NCBI GenBank assembly: GCA_963719885.1 | Contig: CAVRDP010000018.1 | Span: 465,871 to 529,870, forward strand | DNA length: 64,000 nt | Direction: 5' to 3' | Source of the DNA: JANXQG01 sp963719885 | GTDB lineage: Bacteria; Planctomycetota; Planctomycetia; Pirellulales; Thermoguttaceae | Shown here: positions 37,229 through 46,216 of the stretch, piece by piece | How the letters are laid out: each line of letters begins with the position of its first letter | Numbering within the stretch: the first letter of the stretch is position 1 | Made by a program: the position numbers and the translations under genes | The notes under the pieces: model-generated | Told to the model about the DNA's origin: nothing | The model's input: the letters and a program-made list of their open reading frames with translations, nothing else | Database searches by the model: none

Positions 37229-38683
37229 TTGTCAAGCGCCGCCGGTCGTGGAAAAACCGCCGCCGCCGAGAAACCGCCGGTTGCTGAGAAACCGCCAGTT
37301 GCCGAAGGGCCGCTGGTTGCCGAGAAACCCCGTCGCGAGCGGCCGCTGCGCGATCGAACGCCGCATGAAGAGACGGCTGCCGAACGCTCCCGTCCGGTTG
37401 CGCCGCGCGGCAAGGCGGCCCATAGCGAGAAGTTCGCCGCCTTGGGACTGAGCGCAGTCATGCTGGACGCCCTGGCCGCGGCCACCTATCAAGAGCCGAC
37501 GCCGGTCCAAGCGGGTTTCATTCCCCGCGCGCTGGCGGGCGTCGACGTGATGGGCCAGGCCCAGACGGGCACGGGCAAGACAGCCGCCTTCGCGATTCCG
37601 ATCCTGGAGATGCTCCAGCCGCAGCGCCGCGGCGGGCCGCCGCAAGCCTTGGTCATGGTGCCCACGCGGGAGCTGGCCGTGCAGGTCCGCGACGAATGCG
37701 AAAAGCTGGCCCTCGGTCGCAACGTGTCGATCGTGGCCGTCTACGGCGGCAAGCCGATCCGCAAGCAGATCGAACAAGTCAACCACGGCGCTTCGTTCAT
37801 CGTCGGCACGCCGGGCCGCGTGCTGGACCTGATGAGCCGCGGGGCGCTGGTGTGGAACGAGCTGCGGGTCGTCGTCTTGGACGAGGCCGATCGCATGCTC
37901 GACATCGGCTTCCGGCCGGACATCGAAAAGATCCTCCGCCGCTGCCCGCAGTCGCGGCAGACCTTGCTGCTCAGCGCCACGCTGGCCCCGCCGGTGAAGC
38001 GACTGGCCGAGCGTTACATGCGCGAGCCGGAGGTGCTGGACTTCTCGCCGAAGAACCTCGCCGTGGAGACGATCGAGCAGTTCTACTTCACGGTCGATCC
38101 GGAACGGAAGTTCGATCTATTGGTCAAGCTCCTGGAGCGGGAGGATCCTGCGCAGGCGATCATCTTCTGCCGCACGAAGCGCGGGACCGACAAGGTCTGC
38201 ATGCGGCTTTCGCGGCGTTTCCAGGGCGTCGACACGATCCACGGCGACTTGCAGCAATCGTCGCGCGACCGCGTGATGAAGGCCTTTCGCGAAGGCAGGG
38301 TCCGCTGGCTGGTGGCCACCGACGTCGTGGGCCGCGGCATCGACGTCACCAGCATCTCGCACATCATCAACTTCGACATCCCGCAGTTCTGCGACGATTA
38401 CGTGCACCGCGTCGGCCGCACCGGCCGCATGGGCCGCGAGGGCGTGGCCTACACGTTCGTCTCGCCCGAGGAAGGCGGCGAGTTGACGCGGATCGAGATT
38501 CGCATCAACCGTTTGTTGATCCGCGACGAGATCCCCGGCTTCCAGGCCTTTGACGATCCGCGGGCGGCCGACAGTGTCATCTTGGGTGAGGGACCAGGCG
38601 ACATCGACGACGACCGGTTCGAGCCGCCCAAGCCGCTGCCGGTCTTCGGCAAGAAGGTGCGGAGGATCCGGCGGGCACTGTAG
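37229..38683 (+). CDS. DEAD-box RNA helicase
   Basis: The core contains the Q motif (AALGLSAVMLDALAAATYQE PTPVQ), Walker A AQTGTGKTAAF, PTRELAVQV, TPGRVLDLM, DEAD box VVLDEADRML, SAT (LLLSATL) and, in lobe 2, IIFCRTKRGTDKV and HRVGRTGRMGREG. It unwinds short RNA duplexes in ribosome assembly or mRNA decay. The 37229 TTG start is probably artificial: the real start is likely at 36771, separated by frameshifts in the disordered tail. EKPPVAEKPPVAEGPLVAEK is a short Pro-rich repeat before the core. A terminator follows at 38693. Confidence 0.9.
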   Translation: MSSAAGRGKTAAAEKPPVAEKPPVAEGPLVAEKPRRERPLRDRTPHEETAAERSRPVAPRGKAAHSEKFAALGLSAVMLDALAAATYQEPTPVQAGFIPRALAGVDVMGQAQTGTGKTAAFAIPILEMLQPQRRGGPPQALVMVPTRELAVQVRDECEKLALGRNVSIVAVYGGKPIRKQIEQVNHGASFIVGTPGRVLDLMSRGALVWNELRVVVLDEADRMLDIGFRPDIEKILRRCPQSRQTLLLSATLAPPVKRLAERYMREPEVLDFSPKNLAVETIEQFYFTVDPERKFDLLVKLLEREDPAQAIIFCRTKRGTDKVCMRLSRRFQGVDTIHGDLQQSSRDRVMKAFREGRVRWLVATDVVGRGIDVTSISHIINFDIPQFCDDYVHRVGRTGRMGREGVAYTFVSPEEGGELTRIEIRINRLLIRDEIPGFQAFDDPRAADSVILGEGPGDIDDDRFEPPKPLPVFGKKVRRIRRAL

Positions 38684-38692
38684 ATTTGGAGT

Positions 38693-38720
38693 GCGGCGAT
38701 TTATCGCCGCTTTGGTTTTT
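38693..38720 (+). terminator. Terminator after the helicase gene (left arm of an inverted pair)
   Basis: GCGGCGA-TTTA-TCGCCGC followed by TTTGGTTTTT, ten bases after the stop. The larger unit (38684-38750) is repeated in reverse at 39722-39794. Confidence 0.75.
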
Positions 38721-38874
38721 GTCCTTTCTCGTTACCACGCTCCGCGTGGTAGCGCAGTGAGTGGACGCTCGTGGCACCGTAGCAAAAGTTACGGAGAACG
38801 AAAGTTATGCGTCGTTTGAACGTGACTTCCGACGGGTTCCCCTGAATCAGCGGTAATATTCGGCGGTACAGCAG

Positions 38875-39717
38875 ATGACGCCTGACAAACGAGCGCTGAA
38901 GATCCTCTTCGATACGTATTGGTCCCCCAGCGGTTGGCGATCGGCGGGCAATCTGGGTTGGACTCCGGAAACTCCTCCGGACGCCCTTGACTACGCTGTT
39001 CGCGCCGGCGTGATGTTCCCGTCTGACAGGTGTTCACACGACGAGGCCGTAGCCCGTGTTTGCACCCTTCGCAGCCAAATCAAGCCGTTGGACGTGGGCT
39101 CAGCCTTCGTCGCGAGCCTCGGCAGCAATCAGCCCGCACTCCGCTCCGCTCTTGGAAGCTATGCCGTCGCGCTTCACATGCCGTTGCATCGTTACTCACC
39201 TGGGGGCGGGCGTCGCTGCGTGATCTGCGGCGACTATAATACGCAAAAGGAGCATGACCTCAACATCTTGAGCTTCGAGCGATACAAATGGGGTGGCGTT
39301 CGCCACGAGCAGCCGGTTTACATCGCATTTGATCTTGAGCGGTTCACATCCGAGTCCGCGCCGATGCCAACCCCCGCCGATCAAGCCCTGCTGGCGACCC
39401 TCTTATCCACCGTGAGTTCGATGAATGCCGGCGCGAAGCTGGCCGATCTCGTGCGTGCTATTGCGCCCCTCATTCCAGGCAACAAAGACCAGCGGCGGAC
39501 GCTTATCGGCATCCTGGGCTTCGCGGGCGTGCTTCCAGTTCCCGGGCGACCCGGCTTCTTCCGTTCATTTGCTTCTTTGGCTGAGCGGGAGCAAACGCCG
39601 TGGTACAAGGACGATTGGCCGTATCCGGTCCAGTGGTGGCGTGGTGGATTGTCCGTCGACCCCGACGCCGTCGCCTATTGGTTCGGAGCATTGGGATCCG
39701 CCACGGGCAAAGAGTGA
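38875..39717 (+). CDS. Hypothetical protein between inverted terminator repeats
   Basis: 280 residues, MTPDKRALKILFDTYWSPSG start. There is no signal peptide. A compact motif CVICGDYNTQKEHDLNILSF could hold a metal (Cys-x2-Cys plus His) but is not a clear HNH site. A DKRALKILFDTYW..GW block and repeated Trp/Tyr near the C-terminus (WYKDDWPYPVQWWRGG) are conserved-looking. No family is recognised. It is an isolated gene with its own promoter space, flanked by the two inverted repeats, as if it were a small inserted cassette. Confidence 0.65.
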   Translation: MTPDKRALKILFDTYWSPSGWRSAGNLGWTPETPPDALDYAVRAGVMFPSDRCSHDEAVARVCTLRSQIKPLDVGSAFVASLGSNQPALRSALGSYAVALHMPLHRYSPGGGRRCVICGDYNTQKEHDLNILSFERYKWGGVRHEQPVYIAFDLERFTSESAPMPTPADQALLATLLSTVSSMNAGAKLADLVRAIAPLIPGNKDQRRTLIGILGFAGVLPVPGRPGFFRSFASLAEREQTPWYKDDWPYPVQWWRGGLSVDPDAVAYWFGALGSATGKE

Positions 39718-39721
39718 ATGG

Positions 39722-39794
39722 TCCGCGTGGTAACCAGGAACAAAGGCCGCGCCGCGGCCGAAAAAAAACGGCGATAAATCGCCGCACTCCAAAT
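39722..39794 (-). terminator. Terminator of rarA (right arm of the inverted pair)
   Basis: On the minus strand CGGCGA-TTTA-TCGCCG is followed by eight T (39768-39761), just after the rarA stop. The flanking TTTGGAGTG and GGTTACCACGC sequences match the left copy at 38684-38750 in reverse orientation. Confidence 0.75.
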
Positions 39795-41104
39795 TACTCC
39801 CGCAATCTCGCCCGTATGATTTTCAATCGCTCTATCAATTCCTTCTCGAACCCGCGATCGACCGGGCGGTAGTATTCGCGCTCGACGCCCAGATAATCCT
39901 GTGCGGCAATGCCGCCTTCGGCGTCGTGGGCATACTGGTAGTCTTGCCCTTGGCCCAGCCGCTTCGCCCCGGCGTAGTGCGAGTCGCGCAGGTGAATCGG
40001 GACGGGCAGCAGCCGGCCTTCGCTCACATCTTTGCGGGCCTCGCCGATGCCCACCGTCGCGGCGTTCGATTTCGGCGCGCAGGCCAAATAGGTCACGGCC
40101 TGGGCCAGCGTCAACTGGCATTCCGGCAGCCCGACCAACTCGCAACCCTGGGCGGCGGCCACGGCCAGCGGCAGGGCGGCGGGATCGGCGTTACCCACGT
40201 CTTCGCTGGCAAGAATCACCAGTCGCCGGGCGAGAAAGCGGACATCCTCGCCCCCTTCGAGCATCCGCGCCAGCCAATACAAGGCCGCATCGGGATCGCT
40301 GCCGCGAATGCTCTTGATCAACGCGCTGATGCTGTCGTAGTGCGCATCGCCGTCCCGATCATACTGCACCGCCTTGCGTTGCACCGATTCCGCGGCCAGT
40401 GCGCGTGTAAACTCCACCGGCCGCTCGAGGCTGGAGAGCACGCCCACCTCCAGGGCCGAGAGGGCCCGGCGGGCGTCGCCGTCGCTCGTTTCCGCGAGGA
40501 ATTCCAGGGCGTCCTCATGCAATCGTACCTGGTATTGGGCCAGGCCGCGGCGGCTGTCGGCCACGGCCCGACGCAGCAACGATTTGATGTCGTCGCCCGA
40601 TAGCGGCTGGAACTGGAATATGCGGCTGCGGCTGACCAAGGCACTGTTGACCGTGAAGAAAGGGTTCTCGGTCGTCGCCCCCACCAGGATCACTTCGCCC
40701 TCCTCCACGCCCGGCAGGAGCACGTCTTGCTGGGCCTTGTTGAAGCGATGGATCTCATCGATGAACAACAGCGTCCGCTGGCCGCTGGCCGACAAGCGGT
40801 CGTGGGCTTCCGCGAGAAGCTCGCGAAGCTCCTTGACCCCGCTGGCCACGGCGCTGATCTGCTGGAAATGGCTGCGGCTCTCTTGGGCCAACAGTCGGGC
40901 GAGCGTCGTCTTGCCGGTGCCCGGCGGGCCGTAGAAGATCACCGAGCCGAGGCGATCGGCCGCCAGCAGCCGTCGCAAGAGCTTGCCCTCGCCGAGAAAG
41001 TGCTCTTGCCCGACGAACTCGTCGAGCTTCGTCGGCCGCATGCGCGCGGCCAAAGGCTGGGCGGCCTGGCGGTTCTCTTCTTCGGAAGCGGAAAATAAGG
41101 ACAT
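39794..41104 (-). CDS. rarA: Replication-associated recombination protein A
   Basis: 436 residues from the ATG at 41104. AAA+ clamp-loader-like ATPase: LAARMRPTKLDEFVGQEHFL, Walker A YGPPGTGKTTLARLLA, Walker B LLFIDEIHRFNKAQQD, sensor GATTENPFF. The C-terminal tetramerisation and RarA-specific part has ALYWLARMLEGGEDVRFLAR and the characteristic QDYQYAHDAEGGIAAQDYL. It remodels stalled replication forks. It lies head to head with nothing close; the endonuclease III-like gene follows upstream on the same strand, a DNA-maintenance pair. Confidence 0.93.
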   Translation of the reverse strand: MSLFSASEEENRQAAQPLAARMRPTKLDEFVGQEHFLGEGKLLRRLLAADRLGSVIFYGPPGTGKTTLARLLAQESRSHFQQISAVASGVKELRELLAEAHDRLSASGQRTLLFIDEIHRFNKAQQDVLLPGVEEGEVILVGATTENPFFTVNSALVSRSRIFQFQPLSGDDIKSLLRRAVADSRRGLAQYQVRLHEDALEFLAETSDGDARRALSALEVGVLSSLERPVEFTRALAAESVQRKAVQYDRDGDAHYDSISALIKSIRGSDPDAALYWLARMLEGGEDVRFLARRLVILASEDVGNADPAALPLAVAAAQGCELVGLPECQLTLAQAVTYLACAPKSNAATVGIGEARKDVSEGRLLPVPIHLRDSHYAGAKRLGQGQDYQYAHDAEGGIAAQDYLGVEREYYRPVDRGFEKELIERLKIIRARLRE

Positions 41105-41218
41105 GCAAATTCCAAATTTCAAATTTCAAATCTCAAACAAATCTCAATCTCAAATTCAAGAAATTTGGTCCTTGGTGCTTTGAGTTTGTTTGGGATTTGG
41201 ATTTTGGTTCTCGGGATT
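41105..41218. other. A/T-rich low-complexity spacer
   Basis: Short repeated words (AAATTTCAAAT, ATCTCAAA, then their near-complements TTTGGGATTTGGATTTTGG) fill the gap between rarA and the endonuclease gene. No coding signal. Confidence 0.6.
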
Positions 41219-41881
41219 TCATTCCACCGGTCCTCCCCGCGGCAAAAGGTCCTTGAGCGGGCATGTCTCGCACAGCGGCTTGCTCTTCTTGCAGAAGTGT
41301 TTTCCCAGGTGGACCAGCAGGGCATGGAACTCGTTGAACATGGGAACATGGGCCGGCAGGTGGTCGTGAAAATATTCCTGGATCTGGTGATAATCCGACT
41401 CCAGGTCGATCCAGCCGTGCCGGCTGAAAATGCGGTAAGTGTAGGCGTCGACCACGAAGGTGGGCATCGAGCCGGCGTACAGGAGGATCGAATCGGCCGT
41501 CTCCGGACCCACGCCATGGATGCCCAGCAATTCCGCACGAAGCTCGTTCAGCGGCGTACGGAACATGGCCTCGATCGAGCCGTTGTAACGCTCGACCAGG
41601 AATTTCAGAAGGCTCCGCAGCCGCTTGGCCTTGATGCGGAAGTAACCGGCCGGCCGGATCAGTTCCTCCAGTTCCTCCTCGGGCACGGCGTACAGGGCAT
41701 GGGGGTCCAGCAGGTCGGCCTCGCGGAGGTTGCCGATCGCCCGTTCGACGTTCTGCCAGTTCGTGTTCTGCACCAGGATGGCGCCGACCATGATTTCGAA
41801 TTGGGTATCGCCGGGCCACCATTTCTGTGGGCCAAAGGCGTCGAACAAGCGCTGGTAGACTTCTTGCAGAACGACACTCAT
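41219..41881 (-). CDS. Endonuclease III-like DNA glycosylase
   Basis: 220 residues. The helix-hairpin-helix is LLGIHGVGPETADSILLYAG and the catalytic Asp follows in FVVDAYTYRIFSRHG. The Cys set CKKSKPLCETCPLKDLLP ends the protein with the spacing of an Nth-type 4Fe-4S cluster, the first Cys being just upstream in HFCKK. The hairpin has Glu (GPETAD) where bifunctional Nth has Lys, so it is probably monofunctional, like the HP0602/Mig relatives. It removes damaged or mismatched bases. A divergent CPBP gene starts 48 bases away. Confidence 0.85.
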   Translation of the reverse strand: MSVVLQEVYQRLFDAFGPQKWWPGDTQFEIMVGAILVQNTNWQNVERAIGNLREADLLDPHALYAVPEEELEELIRPAGYFRIKAKRLRSLLKFLVERYNGSIEAMFRTPLNELRAELLGIHGVGPETADSILLYAGSMPTFVVDAYTYRIFSRHGWIDLESDYHQIQEYFHDHLPAHVPMFNEFHALLVHLGKHFCKKSKPLCETCPLKDLLPRGGPVE

Positions 41882-41929
41882 GGTAGACTCTCGGAGAAAT
41901 GCTGCAGTTATTGTAGCACTGAAACAAGC

Positions 41930-42685
41930 ATGGCAAAACGCATGGATGAGCATGCCAATTTGGCAGGCGGCCAGGTCGTGGGAAGCGATTATTGGTCGCA
42001 GTCGCGGCGGCCGCTGGCCGGCCTGTTTTTGGCTGGGCCGTTACTGGTGATCTATGAAACGGCCCTGATCTGCCTGGGACCCCATGCCATGCGCAACGGG
42101 GCCGACGCCTGGCTGCGGCAAACGCTCGATCTGCTCGGTTTCAACGCCTATTTCCTCCTCCCCGTCCTTACGGTCGGCATCCTCCTGGGTTGGCACCACG
42201 TGCTGCGGCAACCGTGGCATGTTCGTCGCACCGTGCTCATCGGCATGACCTTCGAGTGCCTCGCCCTGGCCGCGGCCCTCTGGCTTTTTTGGAGCTTATA
42301 CCGATTTCTCTTGCAGGCGGCCGTCCATACGGTCGGTCTGAGTATCGCCGGTTTCCTGGGAACGATCTCGTGTTACCTGGGAGCGGGCATCTACGAAGAA
42401 TTGCTCTTCCGCCTGATCCTGTTGAACCTGGGGATTGGCCTCTTGGCATGGATGCGGGCAGGCCCCAAGACCTGCGTGATCGGCGGGATCGTGCTGACGA
42501 GCTTGCTGTTTTCGGCGGCCCATTACGTCGGTCCGTCCGGCGATTCGTTCTTGTGGTTGACATTTCTCTTCCGCTTTCTGGCCGGCATCTTGTTCGCCGT
42601 GCTGTTCCGCTATCGAGGCTTTGGAATCGCCGCCGGCACGCACGCCTTGTACGACGTGCTCGTGGGTTTGTCGACGATCGCTTAA
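41930..42685 (+). CDS. CPBP family intramembrane metalloprotease
   Basis: 251 residues from the ATG at 41930. About six to seven transmembrane helices. The metal motifs are YEELLFRLILLNL (EExxxR type), FSAAHYVG and GTHALYDVLVG, the three CAAX-protease/Rce1-like motifs. Such proteins cleave within membranes or act in bacteriocin immunity and protein maturation. It is divergent from the endonuclease gene and converges on pyrE (20-base gap). Confidence 0.85.
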   Translation: MAKRMDEHANLAGGQVVGSDYWSQSRRPLAGLFLAGPLLVIYETALICLGPHAMRNGADAWLRQTLDLLGFNAYFLLPVLTVGILLGWHHVLRQPWHVRRTVLIGMTFECLALAAALWLFWSLYRFLLQAAVHTVGLSIAGFLGTISCYLGAGIYEELLFRLILLNLGIGLLAWMRAGPKTCVIGGIVLTSLLFSAAHYVGPSGDSFLWLTFLFRFLAGILFAVLFRYRGFGIAAGTHALYDVLVGLSTIA

Positions 42686-42704
42686 CTCAATCGCGTAACT
42701 CAGG

Positions 42705-43268
42705 TCATTTCGCGCTTGGCGGCTCGATTCCGAAGTCGCGAATCGTCAGCAGGCTGGCAAACGGATAGCCGCGCTGCGGGAAGGCCGCGGCCCCGCCTTC
42801 CATGCGGTCGATGATGGCAACCACGCGGACGACCTTCAATCCAAAGGCCTTGCAGCGCTCGATGGCCTGAAGCGACGACCCGCCGGTGGTGACCACGTCT
42901 TCGACGATCACCACGTCGCAACCGAGCTCGACGGGCCCTTCGATATAGCGATTGGTGCCGTGGCCCTTTGATTCCTTGCGGACCATGAAACCGGTGATGG
43001 GCGTGCCGCGGACGGCCGACATCGTAACTACGGCCGCCGTGATCGGGTCGGCGCCGATCGACATCCCGCCCACGGCCGCGGGCATCGGCCCTGCCGCCGC
43101 GAGCAGATCCAAAATACCCTCGGCTACCAGGCGGGCGCCGTGGGCGTCGAGCGTCACCTGCTTGCCGTCGAGGTAATAGGAAGCCTGCTTGCCCGAAGCG
43201 AGCGTGAATTGGCCGAACTTGAGGGCCTTCTGGCGGAACAGGGCAATCAGGGCATTTCGATCGTACAT
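42705..43268 (-). CDS. pyrE: Orotate phosphoribosyltransferase
   Basis: 187 residues, a normal PyrE length. The PRPP-binding signature is VVIVEDVVTTGGSS; FTLASGKQASYYLDGKQVTL and MVRKESKGHGTNRYIEG (the catalytic Lys-rich loop) are classic. It converts orotate and PRPP to OMP in pyrimidine synthesis. kdsC follows upstream on the same strand after a repeat-rich gap. Confidence 0.95.
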   Translation of the reverse strand: MYDRNALIALFRQKALKFGQFTLASGKQASYYLDGKQVTLDAHGARLVAEGILDLLAAAGPMPAAVGGMSIGADPITAAVVTMSAVRGTPITGFMVRKESKGHGTNRYIEGPVELGCDVVIVEDVVTTGGSSLQAIERCKAFGLKVVRVVAIIDRMEGGAAAFPQRGYPFASLLTIRDFGIEPPSAK

Positions 43269-43276
43269 GGCTTTTG

Positions 43277-43365
43277 GTCTTGGGTCTTAGAACTTAGAGC
43301 TTAGAACTTAGATTTTGGTGCGAACTACAGTTTCTAAGAACTAAGATCCAAGTTCTAAGAACTTC
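43277..43365. repeat. Imperfect inverted repeat between pyrE and kdsC
   Basis: Words AGAACTTAG and CTTAGAACTTAG on the left are mirrored by CTAAGAACTAAG and GTTCTAAGAAC on the right, allowing a long imperfect stem. No gene is seen. Confidence 0.6.
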
Positions 43366-43893
43366 CTACAGGTATGTTTGAATCACATCGGTCCATCTGC
43401 ACTGGGCTTTGAGGATCAGTTCGATCACCTCGCGGACCGCTCCGCCGCCGCCGCATTCCTGGGTCGTGTAATGGGCCGCCTGGCGGACCTCGCCGCAGGC
43501 GTCGGCCACGGCAATCCCGAGCCCCACCGCGCGAAGCACGGGCAGGTCGGGCAGGTCGTCGCCCATGTAGCAGACGCGGTCGCGGGTGAGTTTCAATTCC
43601 GCCAAAATCTGCTTCAGGGCCGCCAGCTTGTCGGGCACGCCTTGGCGGAGGAGCTCGATGCCCAACTCGGCAGCCCGGACCTTCAGGCTCTGCGTGCTGC
43701 GGAGCGTGAGCATGCCGAACTGGTATCCGGCCTTCTGCCAGAGCTTGATGCCCAACCCGTCGCGGACGTGAAAGGCCTTGGATTCGATACCCTGGTTATC
43801 CAACACGATCAGGCCGTCGGTCATTACGCCGTCGACATCGGACAGTAACAGGGCGATCGATCGGCAGCGTTCTTCGAGAGTCATGGGCGTCAT
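43366..43893 (-). CDS. kdsC: KDO-8-phosphate phosphatase
   Basis: 175 residues. HAD motif I LLLSDVDGVMTDGLIVLDNQ, motif II region MLTLRSTQSLKVRAAELGI, motif III/IV YMGDDLPDLPVLRAVGLGIA and Ala-Asp-Ala, then ECGGGGAVREVIELIL. It matches the short, cap-less KdsC tetramers. It releases KDO from KDO-8-P. kdsD lies two genes upstream on the same strand, so both ends of KDO synthesis are encoded here. The alternative start at 43881 is also possible. Confidence 0.9.
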   Translation of the reverse strand: MTPMTLEERCRSIALLLSDVDGVMTDGLIVLDNQGIESKAFHVRDGLGIKLWQKAGYQFGMLTLRSTQSLKVRAAELGIELLRQGVPDKLAALKQILAELKLTRDRVCYMGDDLPDLPVLRAVGLGIAVADACGEVRQAAHYTTQECGGGGAVREVIELILKAQCRWTDVIQTYL

Positions 43894-44089
43894 TTCATCT
43901 CAATTCCTGCGCAACTGAGTCCTGCTGCTGGATCACTTTCGCTTGAAGATATTGTGCTGACATGACTTCGAGCATTTTTTGGCTACTCCAAGGGTCGAAT
44001 TCGATTGGTATCTTTTTAACATGGATAGGCGCAAAAGGCAAGCGTTGCCAGACCTGCCGATCCAATCGCTGACTCCAGATCGGTAGGCC

Positions 44090-44863
44090 CTACCGTAGTT
44101 CCGTAACCTCCAGCGAATGCAGATCGGGCGAAAGAAGTTGATCGCGGTCTTTGGGACGTTCGTTGATCTTCGAGTATTCCAACACGATCACCGTGTAGTC
44201 TTTGTGATTTGGCGAACGAACCTGCACTGCGTGAGTCATCCAGGTCTTGGCATTGAGGAGGACCTGGATCTCGGAATAGAGACTCGCTACCCCCTGCTTC
44301 TTGGGAACCGCCGTGATCAGGATTTGTTCGCCGCGGTCTTCCAGAGAAAGTTTGAAGCGGTCGCGGATCTCTGCGCCATGGATGTCGACCACCAGCGGCA
44401 GGTAAGTCATAGTCGGATGTTCCAGGCCGTGGATGAGCGCGACAAACCATCCTAATGCGTCGTCCTCGGACACATCTTTGCCTGATTTCCAGTTCTTCCA
44501 GGAGATTTTTTGGCAGACCCGGCCCTGGCCGTCGATTACCAGGGTTTCCTCACCGTTCCAGATGATTGCCTCCGACAGACCCTGCCAGCCGGAACCATGC
44601 TCAGACTGAAGCTGAAATCGGCCGCTGTTCGGCGCCTCATAATAGAAGCGACCGCGCTGAATCGTCGGGCGGTCGGGCGAAAAAACTCCATCATATCGGA
44701 ATTCGGTGACCTTGGCGTCGAGCGTTTTGCATTTGTCGGAGGCCGCTTCCCATTTGGCAAGCACTGTGTCCAAAGAGAGCTTGGGCTCAACTGCCGCAGC
44801 GCAACAACAGGCGAGGTAAGCCGCCAGGAAACCGAGCAACTTCAACTGGGATGATACAGGCAT
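44090..44863 (-). CDS. LolA-like exported protein
   Basis: 257 residues. The N-terminus LKLLGFLAAYLACCCAAAVE is a signal sequence with a possible lipobox (YLAC). The mature part has a LolA-like beta layout: WEAASDKCKTLDAKVTEFRY, RGRFYYEAPNSGRFQLQ, AIIWNGEETLVIDGQGRV. LolA carries lipoproteins through the periplasm. It lies between kdsC and kdsD, which suits an outer-membrane assembly role, but identity with true LolA is not established. Confidence 0.65.
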   Translation of the reverse strand: MPVSSQLKLLGFLAAYLACCCAAAVEPKLSLDTVLAKWEAASDKCKTLDAKVTEFRYDGVFSPDRPTIQRGRFYYEAPNSGRFQLQSEHGSGWQGLSEAIIWNGEETLVIDGQGRVCQKISWKNWKSGKDVSEDDALGWFVALIHGLEHPTMTYLPLVVDIHGAEIRDRFKLSLEDRGEQILITAVPKKQGVASLYSEIQVLLNAKTWMTHAVQVRSPNHKDYTVIVLEYSKINERPKDRDQLLSPDLHSLEVTELR

Positions 44864-44899
44864 GTTGAAAAAACTCCATTTCTCGTAAAATCGTCAGAC

Positions 44900-45973
44900 T
44901 TATCCATGCTCTGGAACGGCAATTCGAATCCGCAACGTCTGGGCCAACGCCTCCCCTTCCGCCTTGTGCGGAAACAGTCCCACGACGTCGGTCACGTCGA
45001 TCAGCCCGACCGGCCGGCCGTCGCCGTCCACGACGGGCAACTCGCTGATCTTCCGCTGGGCCATCAGGGCCACCGCCTCCGACATCAGCGAACCGCAGAT
45101 TACCTTGAGCGGATTGGAAGTCATCACCGAATGAATCGGCGCGTCCAGGGCGTTGTCGCGATGGTGCTCGAAAAGCCGGGCGAGGTCGCTATCGGTAAAG
45201 ATGCCGGCGAGATGGTCGCCGGTATCGACCAGCATCGTGGCCCCGGTCCGCCGGCCGGGCACGCTCACGCGGACCAAGACCTGACGGACCGTTTCCTCCT
45301 GCGGGGCGACGCGGCATTGCTCCAGCGGCCGCATGTGCTGCTCGACCTTGCTGAGCTTCAGGCCCAGATTGCCGGCCGGATGAAAGCGGGCAAAATCTTC
45401 GCGGTCGAAGCCCCGCATACGGCTGACCACCAGCGCCAACGCATCGCCCACGGCCAGCATGGCCGCCGTGCTGCTGCTGGGGGCCAGTCCCAGCGGACAG
45501 GCCTCTTCCAGCGGTCCCATGTCAATGACCACCGCGGCCGCTCGGGCCAGGGTGCTGGCGGCGCGGCCGGTGATGGCGATGATCGGCACGCGGATCTGAA
45601 CCAACGGCGGCAGCAGGCGGACGATTTCCTCGGTCTCGCCGCTTTGCGAAAGCACGAGCACGACGTCGTCGCCATGCACTCGGCCCAAGTCGCCGTGTAC
45701 CGCCTCGGCCGGATGCAGGAAGTGGCTCCGCGTGCCGGTCGAGGCCAGCGTGGCCACGATCTTTTGCCCAACGAGCCCCGCCTTGCCGATGCCGGCCACA
45801 ATCGCGCTGCCCCGGCAGTTGAAGAGGCAATCCGCGGCCCGGCAGAATTCCTGGTCCAACCGCCGCGCAACCTGGGCGATCGTGCGGCTTTCCGTCTGCA
45901 TGACCTCGCGGGCGAAGCTCAGTTGTTCGAAGGCGGTCCAGCGGCGTGCGGCCGAGACGGGTTGGCTGCTCAT
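44900..45973 (-). CDS. kdsD: Arabinose-5-phosphate isomerase
   Basis: 357 residues from the ATG at 45973. The SIS domain (~50-200) has SAIVAGIGKAGLVGQKIVAT, HPAEAVHGDLGRV, LVLSQSGETEEIV and PLGLAPSSSTAAML; two CBS domains follow (ATMLVDTGDHLAGIFTDSDL, ISELPVVDGDGRPVGLIDVT). It converts ribulose-5-P to arabinose-5-P, the first step of KDO synthesis. About 20 residues of extension at the N-terminus are usual. Its promoter region faces the small gene cluster at 46217. Confidence 0.92.
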   Translation of the reverse strand: MSSQPVSAARRWTAFEQLSFAREVMQTESRTIAQVARRLDQEFCRAADCLFNCRGSAIVAGIGKAGLVGQKIVATLASTGTRSHFLHPAEAVHGDLGRVHGDDVVLVLSQSGETEEIVRLLPPLVQIRVPIIAITGRAASTLARAAAVVIDMGPLEEACPLGLAPSSSTAAMLAVGDALALVVSRMRGFDREDFARFHPAGNLGLKLSKVEQHMRPLEQCRVAPQEETVRQVLVRVSVPGRRTGATMLVDTGDHLAGIFTDSDLARLFEHHRDNALDAPIHSVMTSNPLKVICGSLMSEAVALMAQRKISELPVVDGDGRPVGLIDVTDVVGLFPHKAEGEALAQTLRIRIAVPEHG

Positions 45974-46216
45974 GATTCGTCGTCCTTGACGTTTTCCGGA
46001 AAGGCTATTGGGGCAGGGAATTGTAGCCGTCCCGGGGCGGCAATGCAACGCGGAGTTTTACGGCATTTAACCCACAAGAGTGGTGTGAAATATCGTCCTG
46101 CCTGGGTGACGGCAGGGTACTCTTGCTATGCAAAAAATGGTAGAATCGCAAGATGTCGCAGTCAAGGTGGCGACTTTCAAAGCAGCAAAATCGCATTGCA
46201 TTATCGAAGGTGTGTT

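Noticed and set aside
39244..39300. HNH endonuclease motif in the gene at 38875
   Set aside because: Cys-x2-Cys and a Glu-His are present, but the order and spacing of a His-Asn-His site are missing.
44906..46200. Long plus-strand frame opposite kdsD
   Set aside because: Antisense of kdsD up to 45973; only the part after 46217 has an independent start and protein-like sequence.
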